A stretch of DNA of 59,018 nt from Candidatus Avoscillospira avicola (GTDB lineage Bacteria; Bacillota; Clostridia; Oscillospirales; Oscillospiraceae). Each line of letters begins with the position of its first letter. Position 1 is the first letter of the stretch. Both the position numbers and the translations under genes were made by a program. Of the stretch, positions 33,303-42,602 are shown piece by piece. The stretch lies in contig DVHE01000003.1 in NCBI GenBank assembly GCA_018712245.1, positions 1-59,018 on the forward strand, in the 5' to 3' direction. Under the pieces are notes generated by a model. It was not told where the DNA came from. It saw only the letters and a list, made by a program, of their open reading frames with translations, and made no database searches.

Positions 33303-34412
33303 ATGGAGAAGAAAAAGCCCGGATTTGACAGCGCCGCTCCGGCGAGCGACAAGAAGAAGGCCCTGGAGACGGCCATCGCCCAGATCGAGAAGAACTTCGG
33401 CAAGGGCACTGTGATGCGCCTGGGCGACAAGCCGGAAATGCAGGTGGATGCCATCCCCACCGGCTCCCTGGCGCTGGACGCTGCGCTGGGCATCGGCGGC
33501 GTGCCCAAGGGGCGGATCATCGAGATCTACGGCCCTGAGTCCTCCGGTAAGACCACCCTGGCCCTCCATATCGTGGCCCAGGCCCAGAAACGCGGCGGCG
33601 AGGTGGCCTTCGTGGACGCTGAACATGCCCTGGACCCGGACTATGCTGCGGCCATCGGCGTGGACATTGACAGTATGCTGGTCTCCCAGCCTGACACCGG
33701 CGAGCAGGCCCTGGAAATCACCGACGCCCTGGTCCGCTCCGGCGCCGTGGACGTGGTGGTGGTGGACTCCGTCGCCGCGCTGACGCCCCGGCAGGAGATC
33801 GAGGGCGAAATGGGCGACACCTTCGTGGGTCTCCAGGCCCGGCTGATGTCCCAGGCATTGCGGAAGCTGGCCGGCAGCATTTCCAAGACCAACTGCGTGG
33901 TCATCTTCATCAACCAGCTGCGTATGAAGATCGGCGTCATGTACGGAAACCCTGAGACCACCACCGGCGGCAACGCACTGAAGTTCTACGCCTCGGTGCG
34001 CATCGACGTGCGCCGGATCGAGGCCATCAAGAACGGCACCGAGATCATCGGCAACCGCACCCGTGCCAAGATCGTCAAGAACAAGGTGGCCCCGCCCTTC
34101 AAGGAGGCCGTCTTCGATATCATGTACGGCGAGGGCATCTCCAAGTGGGGCGAGATGGTGGATCTGGCCGTGCAGCTGGATATCATCCAGAAGAGCGGCA
34201 GCTGGTTCTCCATGGGCGACGAGCGCATCGGCCAGGGCCGCGACAGCGTCAAGGCCTATCTGATGAATAACCCCGAGATCGCGGACCAGGTGGAGGCGGA
34301 GATTCGCGCCAACCTCACCAAGCTCACCGGGCGCAAGACCCGCGCCGCCGAGCCGCGGGCAGAGGCCAAGGCCGTGAGCGTCCAGGCCGACGACTTCAAC
34401 GATGACGATTGA
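33303..34412 (+). CDS. recA: Recombinase RecA
   Basis: 369 residues. Walker [10 protein letters not shown] (~77-85), Walker [15 protein letters not shown]1/L2 region, [22 protein letters not shown]-terminal tail is acidic ([10 protein letters not shown]), as usual. Strand exchange in recombination and SOS co-protease. It starts one nt after prmC with AAAGAAAGGG as ribosome site; no clear LexA box lies directly upstream, so transcription may come from the operon promoter. Confidence 0.98.
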   Translation: MEKKKPGFDSAAPASDKKKALETAIAQIEKNFGKGTVMRLGDKPEMQVDAIPTGSLALDAALGIGGVPKGRIIEIYGPESSGKTTLALHIVAQAQKRGGEVAFVDAEHALDPDYAAAIGVDIDSMLVSQPDTGEQALEITDALVRSGAVDVVVVDSVAALTPRQEIEGEMGDTFVGLQARLMSQALRKLAGSISKTNCVVIFINQLRMKIGVMYGNPETTTGGNALKFYASVRIDVRRIEAIKNGTEIIGNRTRAKIVKNKVAPPFKEAVFDIMYGEGISKWGEMVDLAVQLDIIQKSGSWFSMGDERIGQGRDSVKAYLMNNPEIADQVEAEIRANLTKLTGRKTRAAEPRAEAKAVSVQADDFNDDD

Positions 34413-35031
34413 GAAGCTGGAGCCCCTGGCCCGGCGGCCCCACTGGGTGGCCATCCACTTCTCCGACGGCACAACGCTGAAAACCCAGGACTATGTGGCG
34501 GCGGAGCAAGGCCTGTTCACCGGACAGGCGCTGAGTGAGGCAGAGCATCAGGCGCTGCTGGAGGCCGTAGGCCGCGCCTCGGCCAAGGCCCGGGCGGTGC
34601 GGATGATCTCCGCCGCCGGCCACTCCCGCCGGGAGCTGGAGCGGCGGCTGGTGCAAAAAGGGGAGAATGCGGCGGACGCCCAGGCCGCCGTGGACTGGCT
34701 GAGCGACTTGAAGCTGCTGGACGACGCCAGGACGGCCCAGGAGCTGGTCCGTTCCGCCGTGGCCAAGGGCTACGGCAAGGCCCGAATCCGGCAGATCCTC
34801 TACGAAAAGTCCATCCCCAAGGAGTACTGGGACCAGGCCCTGGCCCTGGTGCCGGAGATGGACGAGGCCATCGACCGCTTTTTGGAGCGGCGCTTCGGCG
34901 GCACAGAGCCGGAGGAAAAGGAGATCAAGCGGGCCGTGGACGCGCTGCTGCGCCGGGGCCACAGCTATCAGGATATCCGCGCAGGCCTGCAGCGCTACAA
35001 CCTGTCCCTGGAAGGGGACTTCGAAGATTGA
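34402..35031 (+). CDS. recX: Regulatory protein RecX
   Basis: 209 residues with three RecX three-helix repeats (e.g. [38 protein letters not shown], then [17 protein letters not shown], then [13 protein letters not shown]). Modulates RecA filaments. ATG 34402 lies inside the end of recA (11-nt overlap), which enforces coupled expression. Followed by a 700-bp repeat block. Confidence 0.93.
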   Translation: MTIEKLEPLARRPHWVAIHFSDGTTLKTQDYVAAEQGLFTGQALSEAEHQALLEAVGRASAKARAVRMISAAGHSRRELERRLVQKGENAADAQAAVDWLSDLKLLDDARTAQELVRSAVAKGYGKARIRQILYEKSIPKEYWDQALALVPEMDEAIDRFLERRFGGTEPEEKEIKRAVDALLRRGHSYQDIRAGLQRYNLSLEGDFED

Positions 35032-35739
35032 GCGCCTGCGGCAACGCAAGCCAAAGCCTCTCCTTGGTGCCCAAGGGGAGGCCCGCAAGGGAGCGCCGCC
35101 CGTGGCGGAAGAAGCGACCGCAGCGGTTGGGCAGCCGCTTGCCTTGGCGGACCGCAATGCGGGTCGGGAAGGCTTAGCGGCAACCCGGGGGCATGGCGAA
35201 GCGCCGGAGGGGATCAGAGGCTGCGGGACCGGAGGACTACAATCCCTCAGTCTCGCTTCGCGAGCCAGCTCCCTTTGCACAAGGGAGCCTGTCCGCTCAG
35301 ACGTCGGGGCCGGCATCGTTCGACGGGGGCATCCGACCCGGCGGTGCGGCACGGGCGGGCATAAAGCCTGCTCCTACGCTCCCGCTCCTGGTTTGGCCGT
35401 AGGGGGCGGCTATCAGCCGCCCGCCTGGCTGACGATCTCCGCACGCCTGCGGCATATGCGCCGGGGTGCGACGTTGCCGTAGGGGCGCGCATCGCGCGTC
35501 CGCTTGGCAGCATTGCCAGAACGTCTGCGGTGGTGAGACCCTGCGGCAGGTTCGGGCCGATGTGGGCATCGGCCCCTACGGAGTGCCAGCGGCAACCGCG
35601 CCAACCCTGTAGGGGCGGCTATCAGCCGCCCGCCGACCCGCGTGTCTTGCGCGCCTGCGGCAAACGCACCGAGCCGTAAGTGAAAAGTGAAGCGTGAAAA
35701 GTGAAAAGTTGCGCCCTGCGGGCGCAGGGAGGAACCGAT
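35032..35739. repeat. Composite intergenic repeat block between recX and rimO
   Basis: No gene seen. From left: hairpin-forming TCCTTGGTGCCCAAGGGGA (~35061-35080); 35240-35290 with CTCGCTTCGCGAG and GCTCCCTTTGCACAAGGGAGC; type B repeat 35398-35424; type C 35478-35503; inverted type A 35554-35580; type B 35608-35634; CGCCTGCGGC copies (e.g. 35443, 35652); and a short tandem array of GTGAAAAGTGAAGC-like units at 35678-35709. A hairpin CCCTGC/GCAGGG (35714-35729) overlaps the rimO ribosome site. Confidence 0.85.
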
Positions 35740-37077
35740 ATGAGAGAGAAAATCGGCATGGTCAGCTTGGGCTGTGCCAAAAATCAGGTCAACGCCGAGC
35801 AGATGCTCTATCTGCTGCAGGAGGCGGGCTTTGAAATTTCCGGCGATCCGGCAGGCTGCGACCTGGCCATCGTCAACACCTGCGGCTTTATCGAGAGCGC
35901 CAAGGCCGAGGCCATCGACCATATCCTGGCCCTGGCGCAGCTGAAGGCCGAGGGGCGGCTGGGCAAAATCCTGGTGACGGGCTGCCTGTCCCAGCGGTAC
36001 CAGGGGGAAATCCTCACCGAGTTGCCCGAGGTGGACGGCATCCTGGGCACCGGCAGTTATAATGAGATCGTCTCCGCCGTGGAGAAGACCCTGGCTGGAA
36101 ACACAGTCCAATCCTTTGGCGACATCGACGCGCCGCTGGACGAGACGCCCCGGGTTCTGACCAGCCCCGACTACTACGCTTACTTAAAGATCGCCGAGGG
36201 CTGCGACAACCACTGCGCCTACTGCGTCATCCCGTCCCTCCGGGGCCGCTACCGCAGCCGGGAGCTGGACGACGTCCTCTATGAAGCGCGGCAGCTGGCC
36301 GCCGACGGCGTCAAGGAGCTGATCGTGGTGGCCCAGGACATCAGCCGCTACGGCTTGGACCTTCCCGGCCACGACCACCTGCTGCCGCAGCTGCTGCGGG
36401 GCCTGTGCGCCATCGAGGGCGTCCACTGGGTGCGCCTGCACTACCTCTATCCCGACCAGATCACCGAGGAGATGATCGATGTCATCGCCTCCGAGCCTAA
36501 AATCGTCAAATACCTGGACATCCCCATCCAGCACGTCAACGATACCATCCTCAAAAAGATGAATCGGCGGGGCGACAAGGCCTTCTTGACGGAGATGTTC
36601 CGCAAGCTCCGGGCGCGGATTCCCGGCCTGGTGATCCGCACCAGCCTGATCGCGGGCCTGCCCGGCGAGGGCGAGGCGGAGTTCGAGGAGCTCTGCCAGT
36701 GGCTGCGGGAGATGAAGCTGGAGCGGGTGGGCGCCTTTGCCTTCTCCCCGGAGGAGGGCACCCCGGCGGCCATGATGGAATACCCGCCTGCGGAGGTGGC
36801 CCAGGCGCGGGCGGAGAAAATCGCAGAAATCCAGTCCCGGATCATGGACGAATACTATGAGGGCCTGATGGGCCAGACCCTGGAGGTCCTCTGCGAGGGC
36901 TATGACGACGAAGAGGAGGCCTACTATGGCCGCACCTACGCCGACAGCCCCGACATTGACGGCAAGGTCTGGTTCGCCGCGGAGCGGACGGTGCGGCCCG
37001 GCGAATTTGTGCGCGTCACCGTGACGGACGTCTACGACGGCGAGCTGATTGGAGAATTGGAGGAAGAGGAAGCATGA
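35740..37077 (+). CDS. rimO: Ribosomal protein S12 methylthiotransferase RimO
   Basis: 445 residues from ATG 35740 (AGGGAGG 7 nt upstream). UPF0004 N-terminal domain with Cys in GMVSLGCAKNQVNAEQM and IVNTCGFIESAKAEA; radical-SAM motif CDNHCAYCVIP (CxxxCxxC, ~148-158); LDIPIQHVNDTILKKMNRRG; C-terminal TRAM domain. Uses two 4Fe-4S clusters to methylthiolate Asp of ribosomal protein S12. Translationally coupled to pgsA (ATGA). Confidence 0.96.
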   Translation: MREKIGMVSLGCAKNQVNAEQMLYLLQEAGFEISGDPAGCDLAIVNTCGFIESAKAEAIDHILALAQLKAEGRLGKILVTGCLSQRYQGEILTELPEVDGILGTGSYNEIVSAVEKTLAGNTVQSFGDIDAPLDETPRVLTSPDYYAYLKIAEGCDNHCAYCVIPSLRGRYRSRELDDVLYEARQLAADGVKELIVVAQDISRYGLDLPGHDHLLPQLLRGLCAIEGVHWVRLHYLYPDQITEEMIDVIASEPKIVKYLDIPIQHVNDTILKKMNRRGDKAFLTEMFRKLRARIPGLVIRTSLIAGLPGEGEAEFEELCQWLREMKLERVGAFAFSPEEGTPAAMMEYPPAEVAQARAEKIAEIQSRIMDEYYEGLMGQTLEVLCEGYDDEEEAYYGRTYADSPDIDGKVWFAAERTVRPGEFVRVTVTDVYDGELIGELEEEEA

Positions 37078-37583
37078 CGACTGCCAGTAAAATCACCCTG
37101 GTGCGGGTGGCAATGATCCCGATTTTTATGGTGCTGCTGCTGCTGGGCTACCGCTGGGCGGCCCTGGCGGTGTTTATCCTGGCCAGCGTCACCGACTTTA
37201 TGGACGGCTACGTGGCCCGGCACTACAACCAGGTCAGCGACTTTGGAAAGTTCCTGGACCCCCTGGCCGACAAGCTGCTGGTGACGGCCTGTATGCTGAT
37301 TTTCGTGGAGTGGGGCCGGATGCCCTCCTGGGCCGTGATGATCGTCCTGGCCCGGGAATTTGCCGTGACGGGCCTGCGGCTGGTGGCCGTGGGCAACGGG
37401 CGGGTCATCGCCGCCGGCTGGAGCGGCAAGTTCAAGACCTTCTCCACCATGGTGGGGCTGTGCCTGATGATGGCCTTTCCGCTGCTGTGGCTGGACTGGG
37501 CAGTCACCGCGGTGATCACCGTGACGACGCTCTACTCCGGTGTGGAGTACTTCGTGAAAAACTGGGACGTCATCCGTCCGTAA
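37074..37583 (+). CDS. pgsA: CDP-diacylglycerol--glycerol-3-phosphate 3-phosphatidyltransferase
   Basis: 169 residues, four or more helices. CDP-alcohol phosphotransferase motif DFMDGYVARHYNQVSDFGKFLDPLADK (DGxxAR...GxxxDxxxD) is intact. Makes phosphatidylglycerol phosphate at the membrane. Its ATG overlaps the rimO stop, and a strong terminator follows 4 nt after its own stop. Confidence 0.95.
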   Translation: MTTASKITLVRVAMIPIFMVLLLLGYRWAALAVFILASVTDFMDGYVARHYNQVSDFGKFLDPLADKLLVTACMLIFVEWGRMPSWAVMIVLAREFAVTGLRLVAVGNGRVIAAGWSGKFKTFSTMVGLCLMMAFPLLWLDWAVTAVITVTTLYSGVEYFVKNWDVIRP

Positions 37584-37586
37584 AGC

Positions 37587-37626
37587 GCCAAAAGGGCCGC
37601 TTCCCCACGGAAGCGGCCCTTTTGGC
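37587..37626. terminator. Bidirectional terminator between pgsA and the anti-sigma gene
   Basis: 18-bp perfect stem (37587-37604 with 37609-37626, containing AAAAGGGCCGCTTCC) and 4-nt loop; A/T runs lie inside the stem ends for both strands. Confidence 0.93.
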
Positions 37627-37650
37627 TGCTATTTTCGCTGCCTGAAAAAC

Positions 37651-38529
37651 TCAGCCCCGAGCCACCGAGAACAGCGTCCAGTCTGAATCGGTGTAGTCTC
37701 CGGCGGGGAGGCCGGTGTCCACGATCTCCAGACCGGCGGCAATCTCCTCCAGTACGCTGAAATCGATGTGGCCGTCGGCGGAAACGCCGCCCAGGAGGAT
37801 CACGCACTGGTACGCCGGGTGGTAGAGAATGAGATTGTAGGTGGTGAGACCGTCAAATTCCTGGGTGAGCCAGGTGGCCTCCATGTCCAGGAAGGTACCC
37901 TCCTCCTGGGAGGTGTTTTCGCCGTTGACGATGACGGCCTTGTCCTGGAGGTCCTCCGCGGAGTAGATGTCCACGACAACGGTCCACCAGTCTTTGACGC
38001 CCTGACCTACCGGGCCGGTGCAGATATGGGTGTAGGTATTCTCCAGCTCCTCCTCGGAGAGGGGGGTGTTGTCCAACAGCGAGAGGCCGTACTCCTGCTC
38101 CCAGTAAGCGAGTTTGGGGCGCAGCAGGGAGCTTTCCTTTTCGCAGACTTCGTCGGGCAGGTAGCCGGGCCGAACGCCCAGGATGTGGGGGACGTCTGCC
38201 TCCGCAGCCGCGTCCGCCTCCGGGGTAACGGTGTAGAGCGTGTTGGCTTCAAAGTAATCCGCCATTTCGTAGGTCTCGATGTCCTCAGCGGTGATGGTCT
38301 TCACCTGGGAGGCGCGGTACTGCGCGAAGGCAAAGGCGCTGCCGGCCAGCACCAGGCAGGCGGCCAGGGCCAGCAGAGCCTTCCGGGCCGGGAAGCGGCT
38401 GCGGGGCTCGTCGTCCAGCTTCTCCTGCACACGGCGGCTGATGGCCTCGGGGGAGACGCTCCGGCGGGGCGTCAGCGGCAGCTCCGTTTCCTCATAGTCC
38501 CGGAGCAGCTCTTGCAGTTCAATCTTCAC
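37651..38529 (-). CDS. Putative membrane anti-sigma factor
   Basis: 292 residues from GTG 38529 (GGAGG 8 nt upstream). Cytosolic N-terminal ~48 residues, one helix (ALLALAACLVLAGSAFAFA, ~50-68), and a ~220-residue extracytoplasmic domain of unknown fold. The gene overlaps the sigma-factor gene by 11 nt, and the topology matches single-pass anti-sigma factors, so it probably sequesters that sigma factor until an envelope signal. No zinc-binding anti-sigma motif is visible. Confidence 0.7.
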   Translation of the reverse strand: MKIELQELLRDYEETELPLTPRRSVSPEAISRRVQEKLDDEPRSRFPARKALLALAACLVLAGSAFAFAQYRASQVKTITAEDIETYEMADYFEANTLYTVTPEADAAAEADVPHILGVRPGYLPDEVCEKESSLLRPKLAYWEQEYGLSLLDNTPLSEEELENTYTHICTGPVGQGVKDWWTVVVDIYSAEDLQDKAVIVNGENTSQEEGTFLDMEATWLTQEFDGLTTYNLILYHPAYQCVILLGGVSADGHIDFSVLEEIAAGLEIVDTGLPAGDYTDSDWTLFSVARG

Positions 38530-39070
38530 AGAGATAACCTCCTTGCGTCAAAATTTCCTTGAGCTTTTTCCGCCCGCGCTGCAGCCGGCTCTTGACGGCG
38601 GCCTGGCTGAGCCCGGCGGCCTCGCCGATCTCGGCGAGGGGCTGGTTATAAAAGTAATACCGGAGGAAGATCTCCCGGTTCTCCGGCTCCAGGTCGTCCA
38701 GCGCCCGGCGCACCAGCTCGGTGCGCTCCGCCCGCTCCAGCAGGGTCTGGGCCTGGGCGTCGCAGACGGTGAGATAGTCCTCCGCCGCCACGGTGGAGAG
38801 CCGCTTTTTTCGGAGAAAGTCCCGGGCGAGGTTCCGGGCCGTCGTCCCCAGCCAGCCCCGCAAATGGTCGGTTTTCAGACGATTGCGCCACTGCCAGAGG
38901 GTGTAGAATACGTCGGCGGAGAGCTCCTCCACGTCGGCTTTGCTCCCCAGGTCGCCCAGCTGGTAGTCGATGACGGCGGCCACATAGGCGCTGTACTGCC
39001 CGATGGCGGCCTCCAGCCCCTGGGGCTTCCCCGTCCGCAGGGCGGAGAGCAGTTCTTGATCGGTTGCCAT
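38519..39070 (-). CDS. ECF-family RNA polymerase sigma factor
   Basis: 183 residues from ATG 39070 (AAAGGAGG 6 nt upstream; the frame is open further 5'). Region 2: YVAAVIDYQLGD...VEELSADVFYTLWQWRNRL; region 4: LEPENREIFLRYYFYNQPLAEIGEAAGLSQAAVKSRLQRGRKKLKEIL. Operonic with the overlapping anti-sigma gene. The 265-bp gap to the divergent aminotransferase gene holds the palindrome GAGAATTCTC at 39094-39103, just upstream of this start. Confidence 0.9.
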   Translation of the reverse strand: MATDQELLSALRTGKPQGLEAAIGQYSAYVAAVIDYQLGDLGSKADVEELSADVFYTLWQWRNRLKTDHLRGWLGTTARNLARDFLRKKRLSTVAAEDYLTVCDAQAQTLLERAERTELVRRALDDLEPENREIFLRYYFYNQPLAEIGEAAGLSQAAVKSRLQRGRKKLKEILTQGGYLCED

Positions 39071-39245
39071 GTCTGCCTCCTTTGGTCTGATTTGAGAATT
39101 CTCGCCTATATAGACGGAGATTTTGTCCCGGCGGTAGCGGCGCACAGCCGTTTTTTTGGTTTGCAGGGGAAGCGTTTTGCCTCACAGGCATTTCGCTGAG
39201 AAAAACGCCTGATGCGAAAACTCTGTAGAATTTCCCAGGAAAAGG

Positions 39246-39274
39246 TTGACAGTATCCGGGCGCTGTGGTACCCT
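39246..39274 (+). promoter_or_regulatory. Promoter of the aminotransferase-aldolase-kinase operon
   Basis: TTGACA (39246-39251), 17-bp spacer, TACCCT (39269-39274) with an extended TGG just before it. Leader of ~55 nt to ATG 39336. The TetR protein of this operon is a candidate regulator, but I see no clear palindromic operator overlapping the promoter. Confidence 0.65.
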
Positions 39275-39335
39275 GGAATTGTGCAATGTGAACTAATATT
39301 CACACCATTTTTCCCGTGGGAACGGAGGTATTTTC

Positions 39336-40820
39336 ATGGCGTACAACGGATTTGCAATCGACGAATATCTGGATGCGGCCGCGGTGACGCGGCGGCTGGA
39401 CGAACTCATTCAAAAACCGGTCTACTCCATCCGCCGCAAGCAGCTGCGGGCGTATGTGCAGGACTATTTCGAGGCCAAGTGCCCCCAGTCCAAGGCCATG
39501 ATCGCCCAGGCCAAGGGCGTGATCCCTGGCGGCGTGCAGCACAACCTCGCTTTCAACTATCCCTTCCCCATCGTCATCACCAAGGCCGAGGGGGCCAAAC
39601 TCTATGACCTGGACGGTAACTGGTATTACGACCTGCTCCAGGCTGGCGGGCCGACGATTTTGGGCAGCAACGTGCCCGCGGTGCGCGAGCCGGTCATCGA
39701 GCTGCTCAACACCTGCGGCCCCTCCACGGGCCTGTTCCACGAGTATGAGTACAAGCTGGCCAAGAAGATCTCCGACCTGGTGCCCTCGGTGGAGATGTTC
39801 CGGATGCTGGGCTCCGGCACCGAGGCGTGTATGTGCGCCGTGCGCATTGCTCGCTTGAAGACCGGCCACAAGAACATCCTCAAAATGGGCGGGGCGTACC
39901 ACGGTTGGTCGGACCAGCTGGCCTACGGCATCCGCGTGCCGGGCACCAAGGGCCTCCTGTCCAAGGGCGTGCCGGGCTTCGTCTTCCAGCACACCCAGGA
40001 GTTCTTCCCCGGCGACCTGGAGGATTTGGAGCGCAAGCTCAAGGCCAACCGCCTCAACGGCGGCACCGCAGCCGTCTTCCTGGAGCCGGTGGGCCCTGAG
40101 AGCGGCACCCGGCCGGTGAGTCGGGAGTTTGTCCGGGGCGCGGCCAAGCTGGCCCGGGATTACGGCGCTCTGGTGGTCTTCGACGAGGTGGTCACGGGCT
40201 TCCGCATCGGCCTCAGCGGCGCCCAGGGCTTCTTCGGTGTGGACCCGGACCTCACCATCTTCGGCAAGATCATCGCCGGCGGCTACCCCGGCGCCGGCGG
40301 CATCGGCGGCCACGCCGACTGCATGGCCCACTTGGGCGCTGGCCTCGACTCCTCCGGCAAGAAGGTGCCCAAGGCCATGTGCGGCGGCACTATGGCGGCC
40401 ACGCCCATTTCCTGCGTGGCGGGCTACTACGCCCTGTGCGAAATTGAGCGCACCAACGCCTGTGAGGTGGCCGGGCGCATGGGCGACCGTCTGACTCAGG
40501 GCCTCCAGAAGCTCATTCAGCAGTACAAGCTGCCCTTTGTGGCCTTCAACCAGGGCTCCATCTGCCACCTCGACAGCGTGGGCACCATGCACTTCGCCAT
40601 CAACTGGAAGAAGCCCTGGACCATCCCGCAGATTCTCAAGGAGACGGGCATCCGCCAGAAGGAGATGGAGCATATGGGCGCGGCCTATATGGCCGAGGGC
40701 ATTGTCACCCTGGCCGGCTCCCGGCTCTACACCAGCGCGGCCTACACCGAGGAGATGATCGACGACGTCCTCAGCCGGTTCGAGCGGGTCTTTGCCAACT
40801 GCGGCCCGCTGGAGGTCTGA
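39336..40820 (+). CDS. Class III pyridoxal-phosphate aminotransferase (glutamate-1-semialdehyde aminomutase-like)
   Basis: 494 residues, longer than HemL by an N-terminal ~65-residue extension. Core motifs: GGVQHNLAFNYP, EGAKLYDLDGNWYYDL, MLGSGTEACMCAVRIAR, GGAYHGWSDQ, VFDEVVTGFRI, and LTIFGKIIAGGYPG, where Lys311 should bind PLP. It is not in a tetrapyrrole context; instead an aldolase, a TetR regulator and a sugar kinase follow, so it likely moves an amino group on a small carbonyl or amino-sugar substrate in a catabolic route. Substrate unknown. GGAACGGAGG precedes ATG 39336. Confidence 0.85.
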   Translation: MAYNGFAIDEYLDAAAVTRRLDELIQKPVYSIRRKQLRAYVQDYFEAKCPQSKAMIAQAKGVIPGGVQHNLAFNYPFPIVITKAEGAKLYDLDGNWYYDLLQAGGPTILGSNVPAVREPVIELLNTCGPSTGLFHEYEYKLAKKISDLVPSVEMFRMLGSGTEACMCAVRIARLKTGHKNILKMGGAYHGWSDQLAYGIRVPGTKGLLSKGVPGFVFQHTQEFFPGDLEDLERKLKANRLNGGTAAVFLEPVGPESGTRPVSREFVRGAAKLARDYGALVVFDEVVTGFRIGLSGAQGFFGVDPDLTIFGKIIAGGYPGAGGIGGHADCMAHLGAGLDSSGKKVPKAMCGGTMAATPISCVAGYYALCEIERTNACEVAGRMGDRLTQGLQKLIQQYKLPFVAFNQGSICHLDSVGTMHFAINWKKPWTIPQILKETGIRQKEMEHMGAAYMAEGIVTLAGSRLYTSAAYTEEMIDDVLSRFERVFANCGPLEV

Positions 40821-40821
40821 G

Positions 40822-41925
40822 ATGCGCCCCGCCGAGGCAGCGGCCCGCCGGGCCGTGGTGGAGGCTGGGCGCCGGCTCCTGGCCCGGGGCCTGGTGGAGC
40901 GCACCTGGGGCAACGTCAGCGCCCGGGTGTCTGAGACTCACTTCGTCATCACCCCCAGCGGCCGCGGCTACGACACCCTTCGCCCGGAGGACCTGGTGCT
41001 GGTGGACCTGCGGGATAAGAGCGCCCTGGGCAGCGGGAAGCCCTCCAGCGAGAAGGGCATCCACGCCGACGCCTACCGGCTCCGGCCCCAGGTGGGCTTC
41101 GTCATCCACACCCACCAGGAGATGGCCAGCATCCGCAGTGTCCAGGGTCGGGGATTTGTGACAGACCACCCGCTGCTGGGCGGCTACGTGCCCTGCGCCG
41201 CCTACGGCCTGCCCTCCACCGATACCCTTCGACGGGCGGTGAAGGAGCAGGCGGCGGCCCACCCCAAAAGCCAGGCCTTCCTTTTAAAGAGCCACGGGGC
41301 GCTGTGCCTGGGCCGGGACATGGACCAAGCCTTCGCCGTGGCCGAGGCCCTGGAGGCGGTCTGCGGCGCACAGGTGGCCGCGGCGCTGCCGCCGGCTGCC
41401 GCCCCCGCGGTGCCGGAGCTGGGGGAGAGTACGCGCTGCGGCGCGACCTTCACCTTGGAGCGCCGGGGTCAGGTCAGCACCTATCATCCCGGCGATCCGC
41501 GGCTCCGGGGCGCGGCGGCGCTCCACGGCGCCATCTACCGTCTGACCGGCGCCAGAGCCGTCGTCCACTGCCGGGCGGAGGATGTGGTGGCCGTTAGCCG
41601 GGCGGCCAGGACACTCCGGCCCATGTTGGACGACCTGGCCCAGATCGCCGGGGCTGAGATTCTCGCGGTGGAGCCCAGCGCCCGCCGGGCCGCCGCCGGA
41701 CTGGTGGCCGGCAACGCGGTGCTGCTGCGGGGCCTGGGGGCCATCTGTACCGGCAAGACACTGGAGGAGGCCAGAACCGTGGCCATGCTGCTGGAAAAGG
41801 GCGCCAAGGCCTGGCGCTACGGCGCTGTGACGCCGGGGTGCAGCGCCCTGGACCGGCGGGACGCCTGGCTGATGCGCTTCATCTACGTGACCCGCTACGC
41901 CAAGCGCAAGGACGCCCGCCCATGA
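40822..41925 (+). CDS. Tandem class II aldolase/adducin-domain protein
   Basis: 367 residues, about twice the usual size. First copy (~5-190) is complete: GNVSAR (30-35), TPSG (44-47), Glu77 in SSEKGIH, zinc ligands His96 and His98 in IHTHQE, and KSHGALCLG for the third His. The second copy (~205-355) has STYHPGDPRLRGAAALHGAIYRLTGARA but VVHCRAED at His249 in place of HxH, and RGLGAIC in place of HGA, so it cannot bind zinc in the normal way. Probably an aldolase, epimerase or dehydratase acting on a phosphorylated sugar; the second half may be structural. ATG 40822 is 1 nt after the aminotransferase stop. Confidence 0.85.
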   Translation: MRPAEAAARRAVVEAGRRLLARGLVERTWGNVSARVSETHFVITPSGRGYDTLRPEDLVLVDLRDKSALGSGKPSSEKGIHADAYRLRPQVGFVIHTHQEMASIRSVQGRGFVTDHPLLGGYVPCAAYGLPSTDTLRRAVKEQAAAHPKSQAFLLKSHGALCLGRDMDQAFAVAEALEAVCGAQVAAALPPAAAPAVPELGESTRCGATFTLERRGQVSTYHPGDPRLRGAAALHGAIYRLTGARAVVHCRAEDVVAVSRAARTLRPMLDDLAQIAGAEILAVEPSARRAAAGLVAGNAVLLRGLGAICTGKTLEEARTVAMLLEKGAKAWRYGAVTPGCSALDRRDAWLMRFIYVTRYAKRKDARP

Positions 41926-42602
41926 AGAAGCTGACCGACGACCAGCGGGCGGAAATCCTCGAAGCGGGCATCGACGCCTTTGCCCAGCGAGGGTTCCACG
42001 GAGCCAGCATGCAGGAGATCGCCCGGGCGGCGGGGATCAGCGTGGGCGTCCTCTATAAGTATTACGCCGACAAGGAGGACTTCTTCAACGCCTGCCTGGG
42101 CCACAGCCTCCAGTCGCTGGAGGCGCTCCTGCAGACGGTGACGGCCCGGGAGGACAAGCTCCTCCAGTACGCCGCCGGGATCATCCGGGGGCTCCAGGCC
42201 TTTTCCCGGGCGCATCCCAACCACATCCGGCTTTACCACCAGCTGACGGCCTCCAGCGGCCCGGCGGCCCGCCGCCTGGCCGAAGAGGTGGAGGGCCTGA
42301 CGGCCCGGCTCTACACCGCCTACATCGCCCGGGCCCAGGCCGCGGGGGATCTGAGGCGGGACATGGACCCACGTTTTTTTGCCTTTTTCTTCGATAATCT
42401 CCTGATGATGCTGCAATTTTCCCATTGCTGCGACTATTACCGGGCGCGGTTTGCCCTATACTGCGGCGCGGATGCCGGGGATGACGCCCTGGTGGAGACG
42501 GAGCTATTAAAATTCCTGGAGTCTGCCTTCACCCTGGAGCGTGCCGCCATTTCCCACCGGGAAGAAGGAGAGAAGCCCCATGACGTATGTGATTGCCTAT
42601 GA
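41922..42602 (+). CDS. TetR/AcrR family transcriptional regulator
   Basis: 226 residues. N-terminal HTH: ILEAGIDAFAQRGFHGASMQEIARAAGISVGVLYKYYADKEDFF (~11-54). The ligand-binding domain is helical. ATG overlaps the aldolase stop (ATGA) and its own end overlaps the kinase gene by 23 nt, so it is buried in the operon it probably controls, an arrangement that suggests autoregulation by the pathway substrate. Confidence 0.92.
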   Translation: MKKLTDDQRAEILEAGIDAFAQRGFHGASMQEIARAAGISVGVLYKYYADKEDFFNACLGHSLQSLEALLQTVTAREDKLLQYAAGIIRGLQAFSRAHPNHIRLYHQLTASSGPAARRLAEEVEGLTARLYTAYIARAQAAGDLRRDMDPRFFAFFFDNLLMMLQFSHCCDYYRARFALYCGADAGDDALVETELLKFLESAFTLERAAISHREEGEKPHDVCDCL

